Source: Sesamum alatum (taxonomy: Eukaryota > Streptophyta > Magnoliopsida > Lamiales > Pedaliaceae). Taken from it: a stretch of 64,000 nt of DNA. The notes under the pieces were generated by a model, which worked only from the letters and a program-made list of their open reading frames with translations, did no database searches and was not told the DNA's origin. The stretch spans positions 14,944,645 to 15,008,644 of the forward strand of contig JACGWO010000006.1 in assembly GCA_034509735.1 (NCBI GenBank), read 5' to 3'. Shown piece after piece: positions 22,000-33,852 of this stretch; positions within the stretch are counted from its first letter, which is position 1; each line of letters opens with the position of its first letter. Both the position numbers and the translations under genes were made by a program.

Positions 22000-24900
22000 T
22001 CACCCATTGACCTCGAACCTCTTATTCAGATGGTGAGTATGGGCAACTTGCGACATGGGCTTAGCAAGTGGATCTGCTATGTTTTCTGCGGAGGTGACTC
22101 GGTCTAACCGAACGTCACTCCTGCTATCCATCTCTCTAAGAGATGGTAGCGTCTAAGAATATGCTTGGATCGTGATGAGATCTCGGTTCCTTTGCTAGCG
22201 CTATCGCCGCGTTGTTATCATGAAAGATAATTACAGGCTTCGCAATGCTAGGTACTACATCCAACCCTTGGATGTAGCTCATCAACCAAACCACTCCTTA
22301 GCAGCTTCCAAAGCCGCTATGTATTCAAAACTCTATGGTGGAGTCCGTCGTGGTAGCCTATTTGGAACTCTTCCAAGTAACCACGCCACCATTTAGTCTA
22401 AATACAAAACCATACTGAGACTTGGCATCATCGTCATTCGACTGGAAGCTAGCGTCGCTATAGCCTTCCAGTATCAACCCTCCACCGCCGTAGATCAAGA
22501 ACATGTCTTTAGTCCTTTTCAGGTACTTTTGGATAGTCTTGACTGCACTCCAGTGATATCGGCTAGTTACGCTCAAAGCGAAAGCCACATCAGATCTAGT
22601 GCACTGAACAACATACTGTATGCTGCCTACGGCTGAAGCATAGGGGATGTCCAACATCCTTTTAAGCTCCTCATCAGTCTTAGGAGACTGCTTCTTGGAT
22701 ATCTTAATTCCATGCCTCATAGGAAGGAATCCTCGTTTTGAGTTCTCCATCTTGAATCTCTTCAAGACTTTCTCAATGTACGAGGACTGGGCCATTCCTA
22801 ACATCCTTCTAGATCTATTCCTGTAGATCTTGATGCCAAGGATGTAGGATGTCTCGCCCATATCCTTCATGGAGAATTGCATTGACAGCCAAGCTTTAGT
22901 GGTACCCAACATCTTAGCATCATTCCCAATGAGCAAGATGTCATCCACGTAAAGCACCAGAAACGCAACTGAGCTCCCACTGATCTTCTTGTATACACAA
23001 GGGTCGGACTCGTTCTTGATGAAATCATATCCCCGTATGACTTCATCAAAACGTATGTTCCAGCTTCGGGTTTAACCCCTTTTGGTGGATCTGCTAGGGT
23101 CTAAACCTTGTTTGTACCCATCGAGTCCATCTCGGATTTCATGGCCTCAAGCCACTTGTCCGAATCCAACATCGCTTCTCCGTACGTCTTTGGATCATTA
23201 TCCAACTGACTGGTCAGGCCCAGAAATCCATACCTATCAGGTGCATGGGATACTCTGGCCGACCTACGGAGGACTGGAACAATATCAGTGGGAACCACTG
23301 GCTCAGATGTCACTGCCGCCTCATGGGGTACCTCACTTGATTCCTCAAGGAGTACCTCATCGCGTCGATTATCCGATGGAAAACCTTTTTCCAAGAACAC
23401 TGTGTTTCGCGAGACAAAAACCTTTTGCTCGGAGGGATCATAGAAATAATACCCCGCAGTTTCTTTCGGATAGCCGATGAACCTGCATAAACTAGACCTC
23501 GAGTCCATTTTATCTCCCACTAATCTCTTGACATATGCGGGGCAACCCCACACTTTCAAGTATTTGTAGGAGGCAGGCTTGCCATGCCATATCTCATATG
23601 GTGTCTGGGATACCCTTTTAGATGGCGCCAAGTTCAAAACTTTGGCCGCCGTCTCAAGAGCGTATCCCCAGAAGGAAAGGGGTAGTTCGGTAAAACTCAT
23701 CATGGATCGGACCATGTCCAACAGGGTCCGATTCCTCCTTTCTGACACACCATTAAGCTGCGGTGTTCCAGGAGGGTCCACTGAGAGAGAATCCCATTCT
23801 CTTTTAGATAATCAGTAAACTCACCACTCAAATGCTCTCCACCTCGGTCCGACCGAAGGGCTTTGATCTTTCGACCGGTTTGGTTCTCTACTTCAAGTCT
23901 GTATTCTTTAAACCTTCCAAAGGCTTCAGACTTGTACCTCATCAGGTAAACATAACCATACCGTGAGTGATCATCGGTAAAGGTTATGAAGTACGAGTAC
24001 CCACCTCTAGCCTGAGTATTTAGTGGACCACAGACATCTGTATGGATCAAATCCAACAGACCACTGGCTAGCGTACTTTGTCCAACAAAGGGTTTCTTGG
24101 TCATCTTTCCCTTTAGACAGGATTCGCAGGTCGATAGGTTGTCCAAATCGTCTATTTCTAGACTCTTTGAGTCCACCAACCTTCTTATCCTATCTTTAGA
24201 GATATGACCTATCCTCGCATGCCATATTTGTGCATTATTATGATCATCACATTTTTCGTTTGTGTTCTGCAGTCATAATCCAATTAGACTGTTGAAGTAT
24301 GTACAGACCGTTGACCAATGTACCAAGCAGATGAGAAATACCATTTTTGATAATGAAAAAATCGTTTTTATTGATGGTAAATTCATATCCCTCCTTATCA
24401 AGGACCGGGATGGAAACAATGTTTTTAATCATGCTAGGTACATAGAAACAGTCGTTCAGTACAATCCTAACATGACTACTAATGGCTAACTCTAGTGATC
24501 CTACGGCCTCCGCAGCAACGGCCTTGCCATCGCCTAGCCTCAGGATCATCTCATCCTTGGTTAGCCTTCTGCTTCTTTGCAGTGCTTGCAAATCATTGCA
24601 GATGTGAGCACCACACCTGGTATCCAATACCCATGAAGCAGAATTAGTAATCATATTAACTTCAACCACAAACACACCTGGGTTGGAGAGGAGTTGTGGG
24701 CACTCCCTCTTCCAATGCCCTTTCCCTTGGCAATGTATGCAGACATCATTTGCCTTGGACCGCTGAGAACCACGGGCCTTCCCTTTCCCTTTGCTTGGTC
24801 CAACCGGAGCAACAGGGACGCCCGGAGCGTGAGCAGGGGCCACAACCGTCTTCCCTTTGCCCTTCTTCCTCTTCCAGCGTCCGGCCCTCTTGCCATTCGC

Positions 24901-25538
24901 CTTGGAGGTCGAAGCCTCTCCTATCAATACCGCCGGCACCGACTTGTGGGTCGTTGCCTCGTATTGGACCAGCATGTTGATCAACTCATGAATAGACTTC
25001 TCAAGCCCGTTCATGTTGTAGTTTACAATAAACGGGTCATAGGATGGAGGAAGCGACTGGAGGATCACGTCAATGTACGTGTCATTGTTAAGCCCAGCTT
25101 TAAGGTCCTCGAGTTTCTCCACTAGGGAGAGCATCTTGACCCCATGACTCTGTACAGACACTCCTTCAGCGAGCTTGGTGCCAAAGAATGCTTTTGTGGC
25201 GGAATATCTAATATGCCTATCCGGAACCGCATAAACCTCGTTCATGCGAAGCATTATGGCGGAGACGTTGTCCAGCCTCTCATACTGCTTCTGGATGTCG
25301 TTAGACATCGAAGCCAGTATGATACTGCGTACTTTCCGGTTGTCCTCATGCCATTTCTCGAACGTCAAACGTTCTTCAAGCGTGGACCCCCTCCGGTAAG
25401 TCGCTCGGTGGCGGCTCGTCCAAGACGCAGCTTTGGTTCTCGAAACTGAGGACAATCCTCAGGTTTCTCAGCCAGTCCGAGTAGTTCGTTCCGTTGAATT
25501 TGTTAGTCTCAAGAATCATGGTTAACGGGTTCTTAGAC
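22000..25538 (-). pseudogene. Copia-1 gag-pol pseudogene
   Basis: Translation starts at 25538 (MSKNPLTMILETNKFNG). A one-base excess in a G5 run (25387-25391) shifts the frame before the gag core. The CCHC zinc knuckle CIHCQGKGHWKREC follows. The protease active site reads DTR where functional copies have DTG, so it should be inactive. A stop lies near 24247, then the integrase HHCC/CESC finger and first core Asp (LIHTDVCGPL). A frameshift near 23780 precedes TPQLNGVSERRN. About 390 bp of the RT are missing at about 23052-23072, judged against Copia-4: the text jumps from the PPKGVKP-like block to the SWNIRFDEVIRG block. The YVDD catalytic motif (about 22940-22955) survives, but the RNase H segment is riddled with stops. 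The copy cannot make a working polyprotein. Confidence 0.85.
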
Positions 25539-27262
25539 ATATCTACATAATTAAAAATGTAAAGCAGAAATTAGCAGATGATGGCAATATTATTGTTCAA
25601 GTTGAAGACTTGGTCTTTTAGTCTTTAACCCTCCCACTATTTATACGAAAGTCCGCCACTCTCAAGCGGAGTTTCGGGAAACCATTTCCTAGTGGGCTTG
25701 GGATCCACAAGCGTAATCTCCATGCCCCGCTTTTACGATTCACATGAAGAAGACCTTGTGGGAGATATCCAATATCATTCTCATCCAATGAGATTCCCAA
25801 GATATTTTGCCTCACCTATTCACATGGTCCCGAGGACTCCAAGCGAACCATGTTACTCAGTGTTAGGCCCGACCCATCAACCAAATCATGCCTCAAACTG
25901 TCGCCCCCCACGACTCGTGAGACAGGGAAACAGCGAGCGCAGTCTTTTTGTTCACAACAATAGTGCAGCTTTCCCCTATTCCAAGTGTGCCACGACTCGT
26001 GAGACCACACTTGGGTAGTGGTAGCTTCCTCACCACATTGCTGTGGATGGAAGGCTCGGACAGACCGAAAATACCATTTTGATCCAAGTCCGTTCTGGGC
26101 CTAATATTTGATTTGGTCCAACCAAATGAGAGTTTGTGTATGACCGAGACCTCATCACATTATTGTGTTTTAGCATGCATAAATATCCAATATTTAAAGC
26201 GATAAATAAATACGCCGCATGCAGAAAACATAGCATACCCCTGTTAGGATGATCACAAGCCCAACCTATGCGACCCACTGAGCCCGCAGTGAGTCTATGG
26301 TCTGTCTAGGGTGGTCCTAAATTATTACAATAATAATAAACCCATTGTCATTCCAATGGGCCTTGAAGTGCTTCTTGTTTCACGCCTTGATGCTCCTCCT
26401 TGGGGTCTCCGACTCCAATTGCTTGTTAAAATTGAAACCTCACCAATCCTATCTACTCTCATTACAACTGAAAGTAATACATCGGTAATAAAGAAAACAA
26501 GCCTTAACATCATGAGGCTGAAAATACGGGAGATGATAGTCCCAAAAACAAGAGGCACGCAGGCCCCACCCAACAGAAAATAAATAAACATTCATTCATC
26601 CATACACAAGGTCTAGGGCTTTGTGATCATCCCATGTTGATTCCATCAACTCACATAACATAATCAATGGATATTCCAAATACCCAAGTGATGTCCAACA
26701 TCACAAAAGCATAAATATACAAATAATATGCAAAATTCAAAATTGAAATTTAATGGACATTTTAAACAATGCATCCAATGCATGTATTAATCCCAAATTA
26801 ATTAAGCAAATTTAATTCAAGTAATAATCCAATTATCCCAAAATCAAAAATGCAAAATTAACATATTTTCAGAATATTGTGCAGAAAATACAGAAAATCG
26901 AATTTTCCGGAAAAAAATCGAAAAAACGGCACAAAATGGCCCAGCCGTTGTGCTGGCCGGCCGCCCGCGCGCATGGCGCGCGCGCGCAGGGGCCCGCCTG
27001 CGCGCGGCCACTGCCGGCCCGACCAATTTTTTTTTTTTTTTAAAACTGTTTCAGCACAATAACATTAATATTATTCTGAAAATAAGCGTGCAATTTTAGA
27101 TCCAATCTAACAAAATTAAGCATGCCAAAAGTCCATTAAATCCAAACAATTGAATCATCATATTATTCATATATTTATGTAATCTAACATGCCAATAAAG
27201 CCATTTAAAAGCAAGTAGATCATGCCAAACACATAGATCTATGTCCCTATATATCGAACCGG
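25539..27262 (-). other. Copia-1 5' leader between PBS and gag
   Basis: Long untranslated leader, as in Copia-4 (48459-50827), with which it shares blocks (e.g. 'ccctcccactatttata', 'cacgactcgtgagac' twice). A short CpG-rich stretch of about 85 bp (26940-27025) corresponds in position to the much larger expansion in Copia-4. Open frames here are short and not conserved. Confidence 0.6.
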
Positions 27263-27276
27263 GCTCTGATACCACT

Positions 27277-29512
27277 TGAAGGACAAGCTGATCCGCCCGG
27301 GAGCGCGAGTGGAAGCGAGAAAAGGCGAGAAAAGTGCGTAAATTTAAATCAAATTCAAAATACGCGAATCCCAAGGGGTGTACCCTTGGGTGCTCAACCG
27401 GGCGTTCGATGTAGGATGTGTAAATATTAAAAATATATATTTGAACACATAGGGCATAGATATACAAATGAAATCAATCAAAGCGTAATAAACCGTTACC
27501 TTTGATTGTTTAGCGTATGCTCCCGGCTACTAGCGTTGTTCCTTCTCCGGAATGCTCACGAAATCCAAACGTATGGATTCTCCAAAGGTGATCCACACCA
27601 CACCGGAAGAAACACACGTTCTTCTTGCTAGAAAAGAACGGGTTTAGGAAGGAATCGGTTTAAGAGAAGAACACTATGAATTAGTGTTCTCTTAAACTTA
27701 CTTTGTTCTTCTTCTTGATTCAAAATCAAGTGAAGAACACAAGTGTAAGAGAGGGAGGGAGCACGAAATTTTGAGAGAGAGGAGAGGATTTTTGTCTTCT
27801 CTTTTTCCTAGAAAAAGATGAATAATGAATCACTTATGCTTGGTGTTGTATATTCTAATATATATACATAATTAATGTGATTATTGGAATGTGTCTAGGT
27901 TCATCCAAGGATGTCTAGATTCATTCCAATCAATCACCATCAATTCTTCAATCAAGCCTACCAAAATTTATGGTATGATCAAATCATACCAAAAGGGAAA
28001 GAGCTTGATTGGAGTTGATTTGTCTCTTTCCAAAAGAGACAAGTCAACATACCACCTAGCATGAAACATGGCTGATTTTGCTTCCTCCAAGGGAGCATGT
28101 CGGCCATATTTAATTAAGGGAAGAAGTCCAACTTCTTCCTATTCCAAATTAGGAATCATTTCTCCTCTCGGGTATAATTTAACGGACCGGGTTTTATCGT
28201 AATCCAATTACGACGATCCCAATATTAAATCCAATTTAATGTCCACTTAAATTATTCCCGTTGATCTTTTAATCCAATTAAAAGATCCAACGTCTCAACA
28301 TCTCAACTTTTCATATTTAATCGAGAATCCTATTTACCAATTAAATGAAAGCCCGATACAATATCGGCCCGTCCATCCATCCAATGGACTTTCCCTTAAG
28401 TAATGCAATTACTTATTTTATCCTTCGAGATTGACTACAAGTCGATCTCTCAACCTCCTCGGTGATTTGTGTGTGACCCTTTAGGTTCACCCTCAGCTAG
28501 ACTTGGGCCCGTGTCCCACAAGGGCCCGTTACCATGGGTGGCCGTCTAGCAACGGTCTATGGCACTAGAGACTAGGTGAATTGGCGTGAACATTTAGGCG
28601 CCGATTCCGTGTGGGTACGATCCTTCCGTCTACCGTCTCCCGGCCTTAGTCTAGGGTATGGAATTAGGCGTCGGTTCCCATCCTTGACTAGACATCTATG
28701 CTTAATACTCGAGACCACGTATGCTTCATTGTGTCGACACAGGAAACCATTCCCTGTTCGACCAACCACTGTGGCCACAGCTTCAAACAGCATGAACGTG
28801 TCTCCGAGTGCATAGGAGATACCTCTGTCACATACTGACAGGGGACGGATCCTCTTCTTGGAATCCACCGTCCTCGCTACACATTCTGACTGCACTGGAC
28901 AAGGCTTATGATAATCATCTTACAGAATGATTACCTCTCGCCAGATCCAAGATACAGCCGTCCTGTGCACGCGACTGCCATGATTCCTCAAGTCTGAGGA
29001 TTACTCCTGTACTATCGGAACCGGGGAATCCAATCATACTGACCAAGCCTCCAAGGCTTCCATATGATGATCCCCGCGAGTCAGTCCAGTCGGCTCGACC
29101 CCAGTCGACCAACCCATCAAGATCGTGTAGGCGTCCCACGCCTGTCGCCGATGAAACACGGCACTCATCCAATGAACACGACTCTTGACGCAAGTCTCAA
29201 TAGGACTCTCGATGCCTTGTCTCGAGGTCCTCGACTTGGAACGTTTCAGACCCAACTCTTAATCAGTTGGTTTCATGACCACCATCCAATACGTGGCCCA
29301 ACTGCACGAGTTGTTATCCATGGTCTGTGGGCTTTGTTGCGATATAAGTTAAAACACCGGTTTAACAAATGTAAGATGAGCGCAACAAAGAAGGTACCAT
29401 TGGTGACGAACACTCATCTTATTCATCACATAATAATATTACATTCACATCAAGTTGTCAGATAGGTTACAAATTACCAAACCTATTGGCTTTCTGGTCA
29501 CCTATTCCAACA
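27277..29512 (-). repeat. Copia-1 5' LTR
   Basis: 2236-bp LTR next to the PBS. The same family is present in inverted orientation as a solo LTR at 37215-39411. Confidence 0.92.
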
Positions 29513-29517
29513 GAGCC

Positions 29518-30775
29518 TCGATCGGACCCCGACCAAGGGGTGTCTCTCTCGCCTCTTTCTGCCCCTCTCGTTCGTCCGGATATCATGGATTTCGATCATG
29601 AGGTGATTGAAGTGATCTGAAATCTCCTTACGTGTCCTTCGCTTTCACCAAGTCCTTCCTTCGAGTCGAGCTCAAGAGAAACTCCTCCACTCTTATCTCC
29701 CCTTGCAGCTGACTTAGTTGATTCTGGTCTAGACGGAACCGAGTCCTCTTCAGCCCCCCACTCCAAGTCCCGTTGCTGCATTAAGGACGTTGAGAACTGT
29801 CATAGTCGCGTAAGTCCTGAATAGTTCCGTCTTCTTGAGACTAAAGTCAACTCCTCTTCCATGTTCACCCTTCTACTGCCTAGTGTTGACGATAGGATCA
29901 AGGTCCCACCATCAGGATTCTTCACGGCTTACCTATCTTTCTTCACTTCTGGTCTTACACTTTCTCCACATCCTCTATTACTTAAGATCATCACCTGCAC
30001 TTCCTTGAGCATCAACCAATTCACCCCTAACTCCCTCGTATGCTTTAGGGGGTTCCTTGGAGTCTTGAGGCAAAATCCTAAATTCCCAATCTTCTTCCAA
30101 ACCTTCTTTCCAGCTTGGTGGAACGCTCTTCACCGTTAAAGCTTCTTCCCACACCACGTACACTTCGTGTCGCTCTTGACTTAGTAGGGTTATTTTCTCG
30201 CTCTCTGAAGGAGCCAATGAGCTGGCTGACTTAACGAGTCAATTCGTCTCTTCCTTGTATGACCGCGGGATTTGTTCTAGGGTGAACTCATCGAGCTTCC
30301 TTCTTAATGCTTGGATGGTTTGCTAAGTAATTGGTCATCTGCTCCCCTAGCTTCGTAGCCTCCATTCCCTTGCTACCACAAGTTGAAAGTCGCTATCCGC
30401 CCTCGCAAAAGTCACTCCTGCGGCGTAAGCTAGCTTTCTCCCCTTGCTCAGCTCATCACACTCCGACTAATTCTTGGATCCGCTGGTGACTCCGCTGCCC
30501 TCTTCACCAAAGATGACACAGTTGGCATTGCGCCCTATTGCTCTCACCGCGACTCCTTCAACTTGCCTTGCTCTCTCTGTGACTCTTTCAACTTACTTCG
30601 TGTCTCTTCCTACTGGGCCTCCCGAGGTAAACCTCATAATACCAGCAGTTGGGAGGTTCTCCTCGCTAACTCGTTCTGCTTCTTGCTTTACTCCCACGTG
30701 CTATGTGTCTGCCTCCAAAGGCAGTTCCTGGAGCTCTTGTTTCCTTCGCCCCACGAATTCTTGCAAGCAACCTCT
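29518..30775 (-). other. Internal region of the gypsy element downstream of gag, no recognised product
   Basis: The minus strand carries only short interrupted frames. They are rich in Glu/Lys/Arg/Gln (e.g. KKQNELARR, EETRSKLKESQ), suggestive of a decayed coiled-coil region such as those found after gag in some plant gypsy elements. The longest open pieces are at 29978-30217 and 29596-29781. No pol motif. The plus-strand frames here (30474-30990) are shadows. The region continues past Copia-1 into 19119-19735. Confidence 0.5.
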
Positions 30776-32270
30776 TCAAATCAACTCCTCGACCTCATTC
30801 TTCCAGTGGCGCATTTCTCCGTGCTTTGGCATCGATCCCAACCCTTGTTGTTTGGCTGTATCGAGTGTTTGATTTCGCGAGGCGTTCTGAGGAGTGTACT
30901 GAGCGAAATTCCCCGGGAGCTCATGTGAGGAAGGGGGCTTTCCAGCAATCGACTCCTTTAATCGACTTCTCCTTAGATTCTGCTGCATGATGCTTACCAA
31001 AAGTTCTGGGGTTAAGTGGGGGACTTCCAGAACAGCCTCCGAGAAGCGTCGCACATACTCCCTCAAGCTCTCGTTCTCCCACCGGACTATTGTCAACAAA
31101 TACGAAGTGCTCTTGGGACACCGCCTATTTATCACGAAATGATGCAAAAAGCGGTGAGAGAGTTGCTCAAATGATTCGATAGTCCTTGGAGGTAGCTGGT
31201 TGAACCACACCATTGCCTTCCCCGAGAGGGTAGTCCGAAACAATTTACAATATGCTGCATCACTAATGTCTAGCAGATCGGCCCTAGCCATAAAGCGATC
31301 AAAGTGATCCTGAGGATCCCCTACTCCGTTGTACTCATCCAGGCTCGGGATCTTGACCCCTGGACGGATGGCTTCTGCTTGTATGTGGGGGGGCGAAAGA
31401 ACTCTGCCGCGGAGGTGCCATTGCCAAAGGTCGCTCTGGGTATCTTAGAGGTCCCATAGGATTCGGGAAAACATGTGGGGGAAGGACTCCCATCTCGTCG
31501 TATCCTCCTTCTTGTGCCGTCGGCATTTCCTCTTGGCGAAGAGGTGGAAAGTAGTTGCCTTCACGTATCCCCTGCGGAGGATGTGGGAAGTAACCTTCTT
31601 CACCCGCGCCCCTGTGAGGAGGCGAGGGGTAGAAGTCATCATCTGGCTGCATGGCCTTTCTGCTGACATCCTCTCGTAGTCCACACCTTCGAAGGCATCC
31701 CCGGTCCTCTGCTCGCCGTCCTCGGGAGCCAAGGGAGCGTCTTGGCCTTTGCGAGGATTGTGAGGGGGTCGTGGGGGGTAGCGCACATCCAGCTACGTAC
31801 TGGGCCAAGGCTCTCTCTGCTGCTTGGGCGAATGCATCCTCCACCAACTGGTGAAGAGCCTCGGGAGTTATCTGAATAACTGGGGGTGGAGGTGAAGCCT
31901 CGGCCTCCTCCTGCCTCACCTTCCGCTGGCTGTGAACGGATGGTCTCTCCAAGGCGTGGCCTTGGCCTTGCCTCTCCTCCAGCTGGCCGTGCGCTAGTGG
32001 ATTCTCCAAGGCGTGGCCTTGCCTCTCCTTCTACTGGCTGTGCACTGGTGGACTCTCCAAGGCGTGGCCTTGGCCTTGCCTCTCCTCCTCCTGGCCGTGC
32101 GATGGTGGATTCTCCAAGGCATGGCCTTGCCTCTCCTCCTGTTGGCTATGCGCTGGTGGAGTCTCCAAGGCGTGGTCTTCCTCGTGCTCTTCCCTTCCTC
32201 TCTCGGATTCCTCTTGCCCCACGTTCGCACTCCTCGCTCTTGAACGAGTATTCATCTTCAATGCCTAGAC
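30776..32270 (-). pseudogene. Gypsy gag polyprotein, frameshifted
   Basis: The minus-strand N-terminal part (about 32270-31335) is low complexity and charged. It includes four to five copies of a tandem minisatellite, 31946-32190, encoding EERQGHALE(N/S)PP-type repeats. A frame change lies in a C7 run near 31390. The frame then reads IRPGVKIPSLDEYNGVGDPQDHF followed by the core retrotransposon gag segment with KLFRTTLSGKAMVWFNQLP and SFEQLSHRFLHHF (31291-31100). That segment is typical of Ty3/gypsy gag proteins, the capsid-forming protein. No CCHC zinc knuckle was recognised after it. The gag ends near 30776. The combination of a good gag core and no pol supports a non-autonomous element. Confidence 0.75.
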
Positions 32271-32296
32271 CAGGGTTCCCACAGATGGCGCCAAGC

Positions 32297-32658
32297 TGAT
32301 GGTGTGTGATTCGGGAGGTGATTAGTCTAAACACGTTAACTCAAAGTGACGTCGTGAGGTAATGCAAAAGTAGAAAGTAGAAAGCTCGATTTCTATAAAT
32401 GAATTTCATATATCTTATAAATGATTTCTCCTCCTATTTATAATAAATTACATGGGATGAAAATACAATATTGTCCCTCAACTACCCTCAATCCAATGGC
32501 CCGGATTTAATTGTTGAGGGCGCCTTGGTAATTTGGCGTTCCCCACTACTTTTGTAACCACCTTCAAGTAACCGCCATCAACTTTCATCGATGGCGTTGC
32601 TATAAATTCCTTGACATATTGAGGGCATTTTAATAATTTAGGATCCTTAGCACTATCA
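32297..32658 (-). repeat. 5' LTR of the gypsy element, with adjacent PBS
   Basis: Direct repeat of 18756-19118. The PBS (TGGCGCCATCTGTGGG, minus strand, 32278-32293) lies three bases inside the element, which fixes this copy as the 5' LTR. Confidence 0.85.
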
Positions 32659-32890
32659 GTTACTAAAATATTTTAAATTTAAATGTGAATGAGGAGAAAA
32701 CTATTAACAGAACTAACTATTAAATATAACATTATGTGTTGAAAAATATAAAATATATTTGAAGACATTTTAGTCAATAAATTTTTTATCAACCAAAATT
32801 ACTCTAAAACCCTCAAACTTAATAATTAGTAATTGAGGTAATGGCACGTTCAATATATGTGTTTAAATTTATTTTATGTTAAATTAAAAA
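32659..32890 (+). repeat. Decayed tandem-array unit D
   Basis: Landmarks 'attttaaatttaaatgtgaa', 'actattaacagaactaacta', 'tttttatcaaccaaaatta' and 'atatatgtgtttaaattta' follow the order of the units at 14270, 16800 and 18470. It is the right-hand flank of the gypsy insertion. Confidence 0.4.
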
Positions 32891-33195
32891 ATTATTTAGT
32901 TTTATGTGAATACATACTTTTTCTTACTCAAGTATTTTGATTTGAACTAATTATTTTAAAGACATGGTTTTAAGAAATAATTTTGAAGGAGTAATGCAAG
33001 GAAAAACATGACAAATTAACTCTCTTGCTATTTTTAGTATTGTATAGGGTTAATTTAATCAATAGATTTAAATGTATATTAAAGTTAGGTATTAATCTAA
33101 CAGTCTCCCCTCAACTAATAGTACTAGCAATCGGGCCGATATATTTGTGGAATTAGAAAAAGAAAAGCAATATTTATGTGTTTGTAAAACAAATA
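32891..33195. other. AT-rich intergenic DNA
   Basis: I see no gene or clear repeat in this stretch. Confidence 0.4.
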
Positions 33196-33652
33196 GGGTA
33201 AATTATAATTACCTCCACTAAGATTTGATAAAATCACGAGTACCCCCTCATTATTTAAAAAATTATAAATACCTCCTCAAATAGAAAAAATGTAGCCCTA
33301 AATGGTAAGGGGAAATTACTATTTTACCCTTGTTGAATTATTTTCTTTTTTAAACAAAATAATCATTTGAGAAAATATATAAAGAAAAATGAGTATGTGT
33401 AAAGTAAATAATTCGAAGAGCATATTAGTCCATAAAAACTTTTAGGGAATTATAAAAAATATATATAATTAAATTTCATAATACAAAAGGGTAATTTATG
33501 TAGTTCACTACTAAATTTGGATGAAACCTAACAAGTCTGATGAACTCGTTGTTAGACACACATCAAATTAGAGGTATTTATATTTTTTTAAATAATGAGA
33601 AAAATATTGTAATTATATCAAACTTAAAAAAAATATGATTGTAATTTTTATA
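33196..33652. repeat. MITE, diverged copy of the ggtgaattac family
   Basis: The left end gggtaaattataattacctc and the blocks 'gagtaccccctcattattta' and 'aattataaatacctcctca' recur inverted at the right (agaggtatttatatt, taatgagaaaaatattgtaa). It is the same layout as 10352-10886 and 11886-12326, with more divergence. Confidence 0.55.
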
Positions 33653-33852
33653 GAAAAATATTAAGCATGGTACTTTTTTTTAATCATAAAAGCATAAAGA
33701 AATAAATTTATATACAAATATTCCAAAAAAGAAATAGAAATTAGATGTTGGTGGTTACCATTTTGTTGTAAATAAAATCACACTTATAGACCTTTCAGAT
33801 ACATCTAACTAAAGAAAAATAAGGATAGTTTTGGATCTACATAATATATACT

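Larger units (their letters stand above)
19741..29512 (-). mobile_element. Copia-1: degenerate Ty1/copia retrotransposon with 2.2-kb LTRs
   Basis: Two 2236-bp LTRs (19741-21976 and 27277-29512) are flanked by a perfect 5-bp duplication, gagcc (19736-19740 and 29513-29517), inside the gypsy element. On the minus strand the LTRs begin TGTTGGAATAGG and end TCCTTCA. The primer-binding site TGGTATCAGAGC (initiator tRNA-Met type) is at 27263-27274 and the purine tract aagtgggaga at 21977-21987. The order gag, protease, integrase, RT/RNase H fits Ty1/copia. The coding region has several frameshifts and a deletion in the RT. I count about 25-30 LTR substitutions, mostly transitions (a little over 1%). 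Confidence 0.92.
18756..32658 (-). mobile_element. Gypsy-type LTR element with gag only (LARD-like), split by Copia-1
   Basis: LTRs at 18756-19118 and 32297-32658 (363 and 362 bp) begin TGATGG and end CCATCA or CTATCA. The orientation is minus: a TGGCGCCATCTGTGGG primer-binding site lies inside the right LTR (32278-32293) and a purine tract (minus-strand ggaagttgggggctac, 19119-19134) inside the left one. Flanking gttat/gttac is a 4-of-5 target duplication. Without the nested Copia-1 (19741-29512 plus its TSD) the element is about 4.1 kb. It holds a gag region at 30776-32009 but no protease, reverse transcriptase or integrase motif, so it was probably mobilised by another element. I count about 26 substitutions between the LTRs (roughly 7%). 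Confidence 0.85.

Noticed and set aside
30474..30990. Plus-strand frames opposite the gypsy gag end
   Set aside because: The minus strand carries the gag domain at the same locus; the plus frames have no recognisable domain.
31946..32190. Regularly spaced repeats resembling a CRISPR array
   Set aside because: The spacers are themselves repeated and in frame with gag; this is a coding minisatellite in a plant retrotransposon.
31886..32299. Plus-strand frame of 137 codons with repeats (PRRGLASP-type)
   Set aside because: Antisense reading of the gag minisatellite; the repeat unit is a multiple of three, so every frame stays open.
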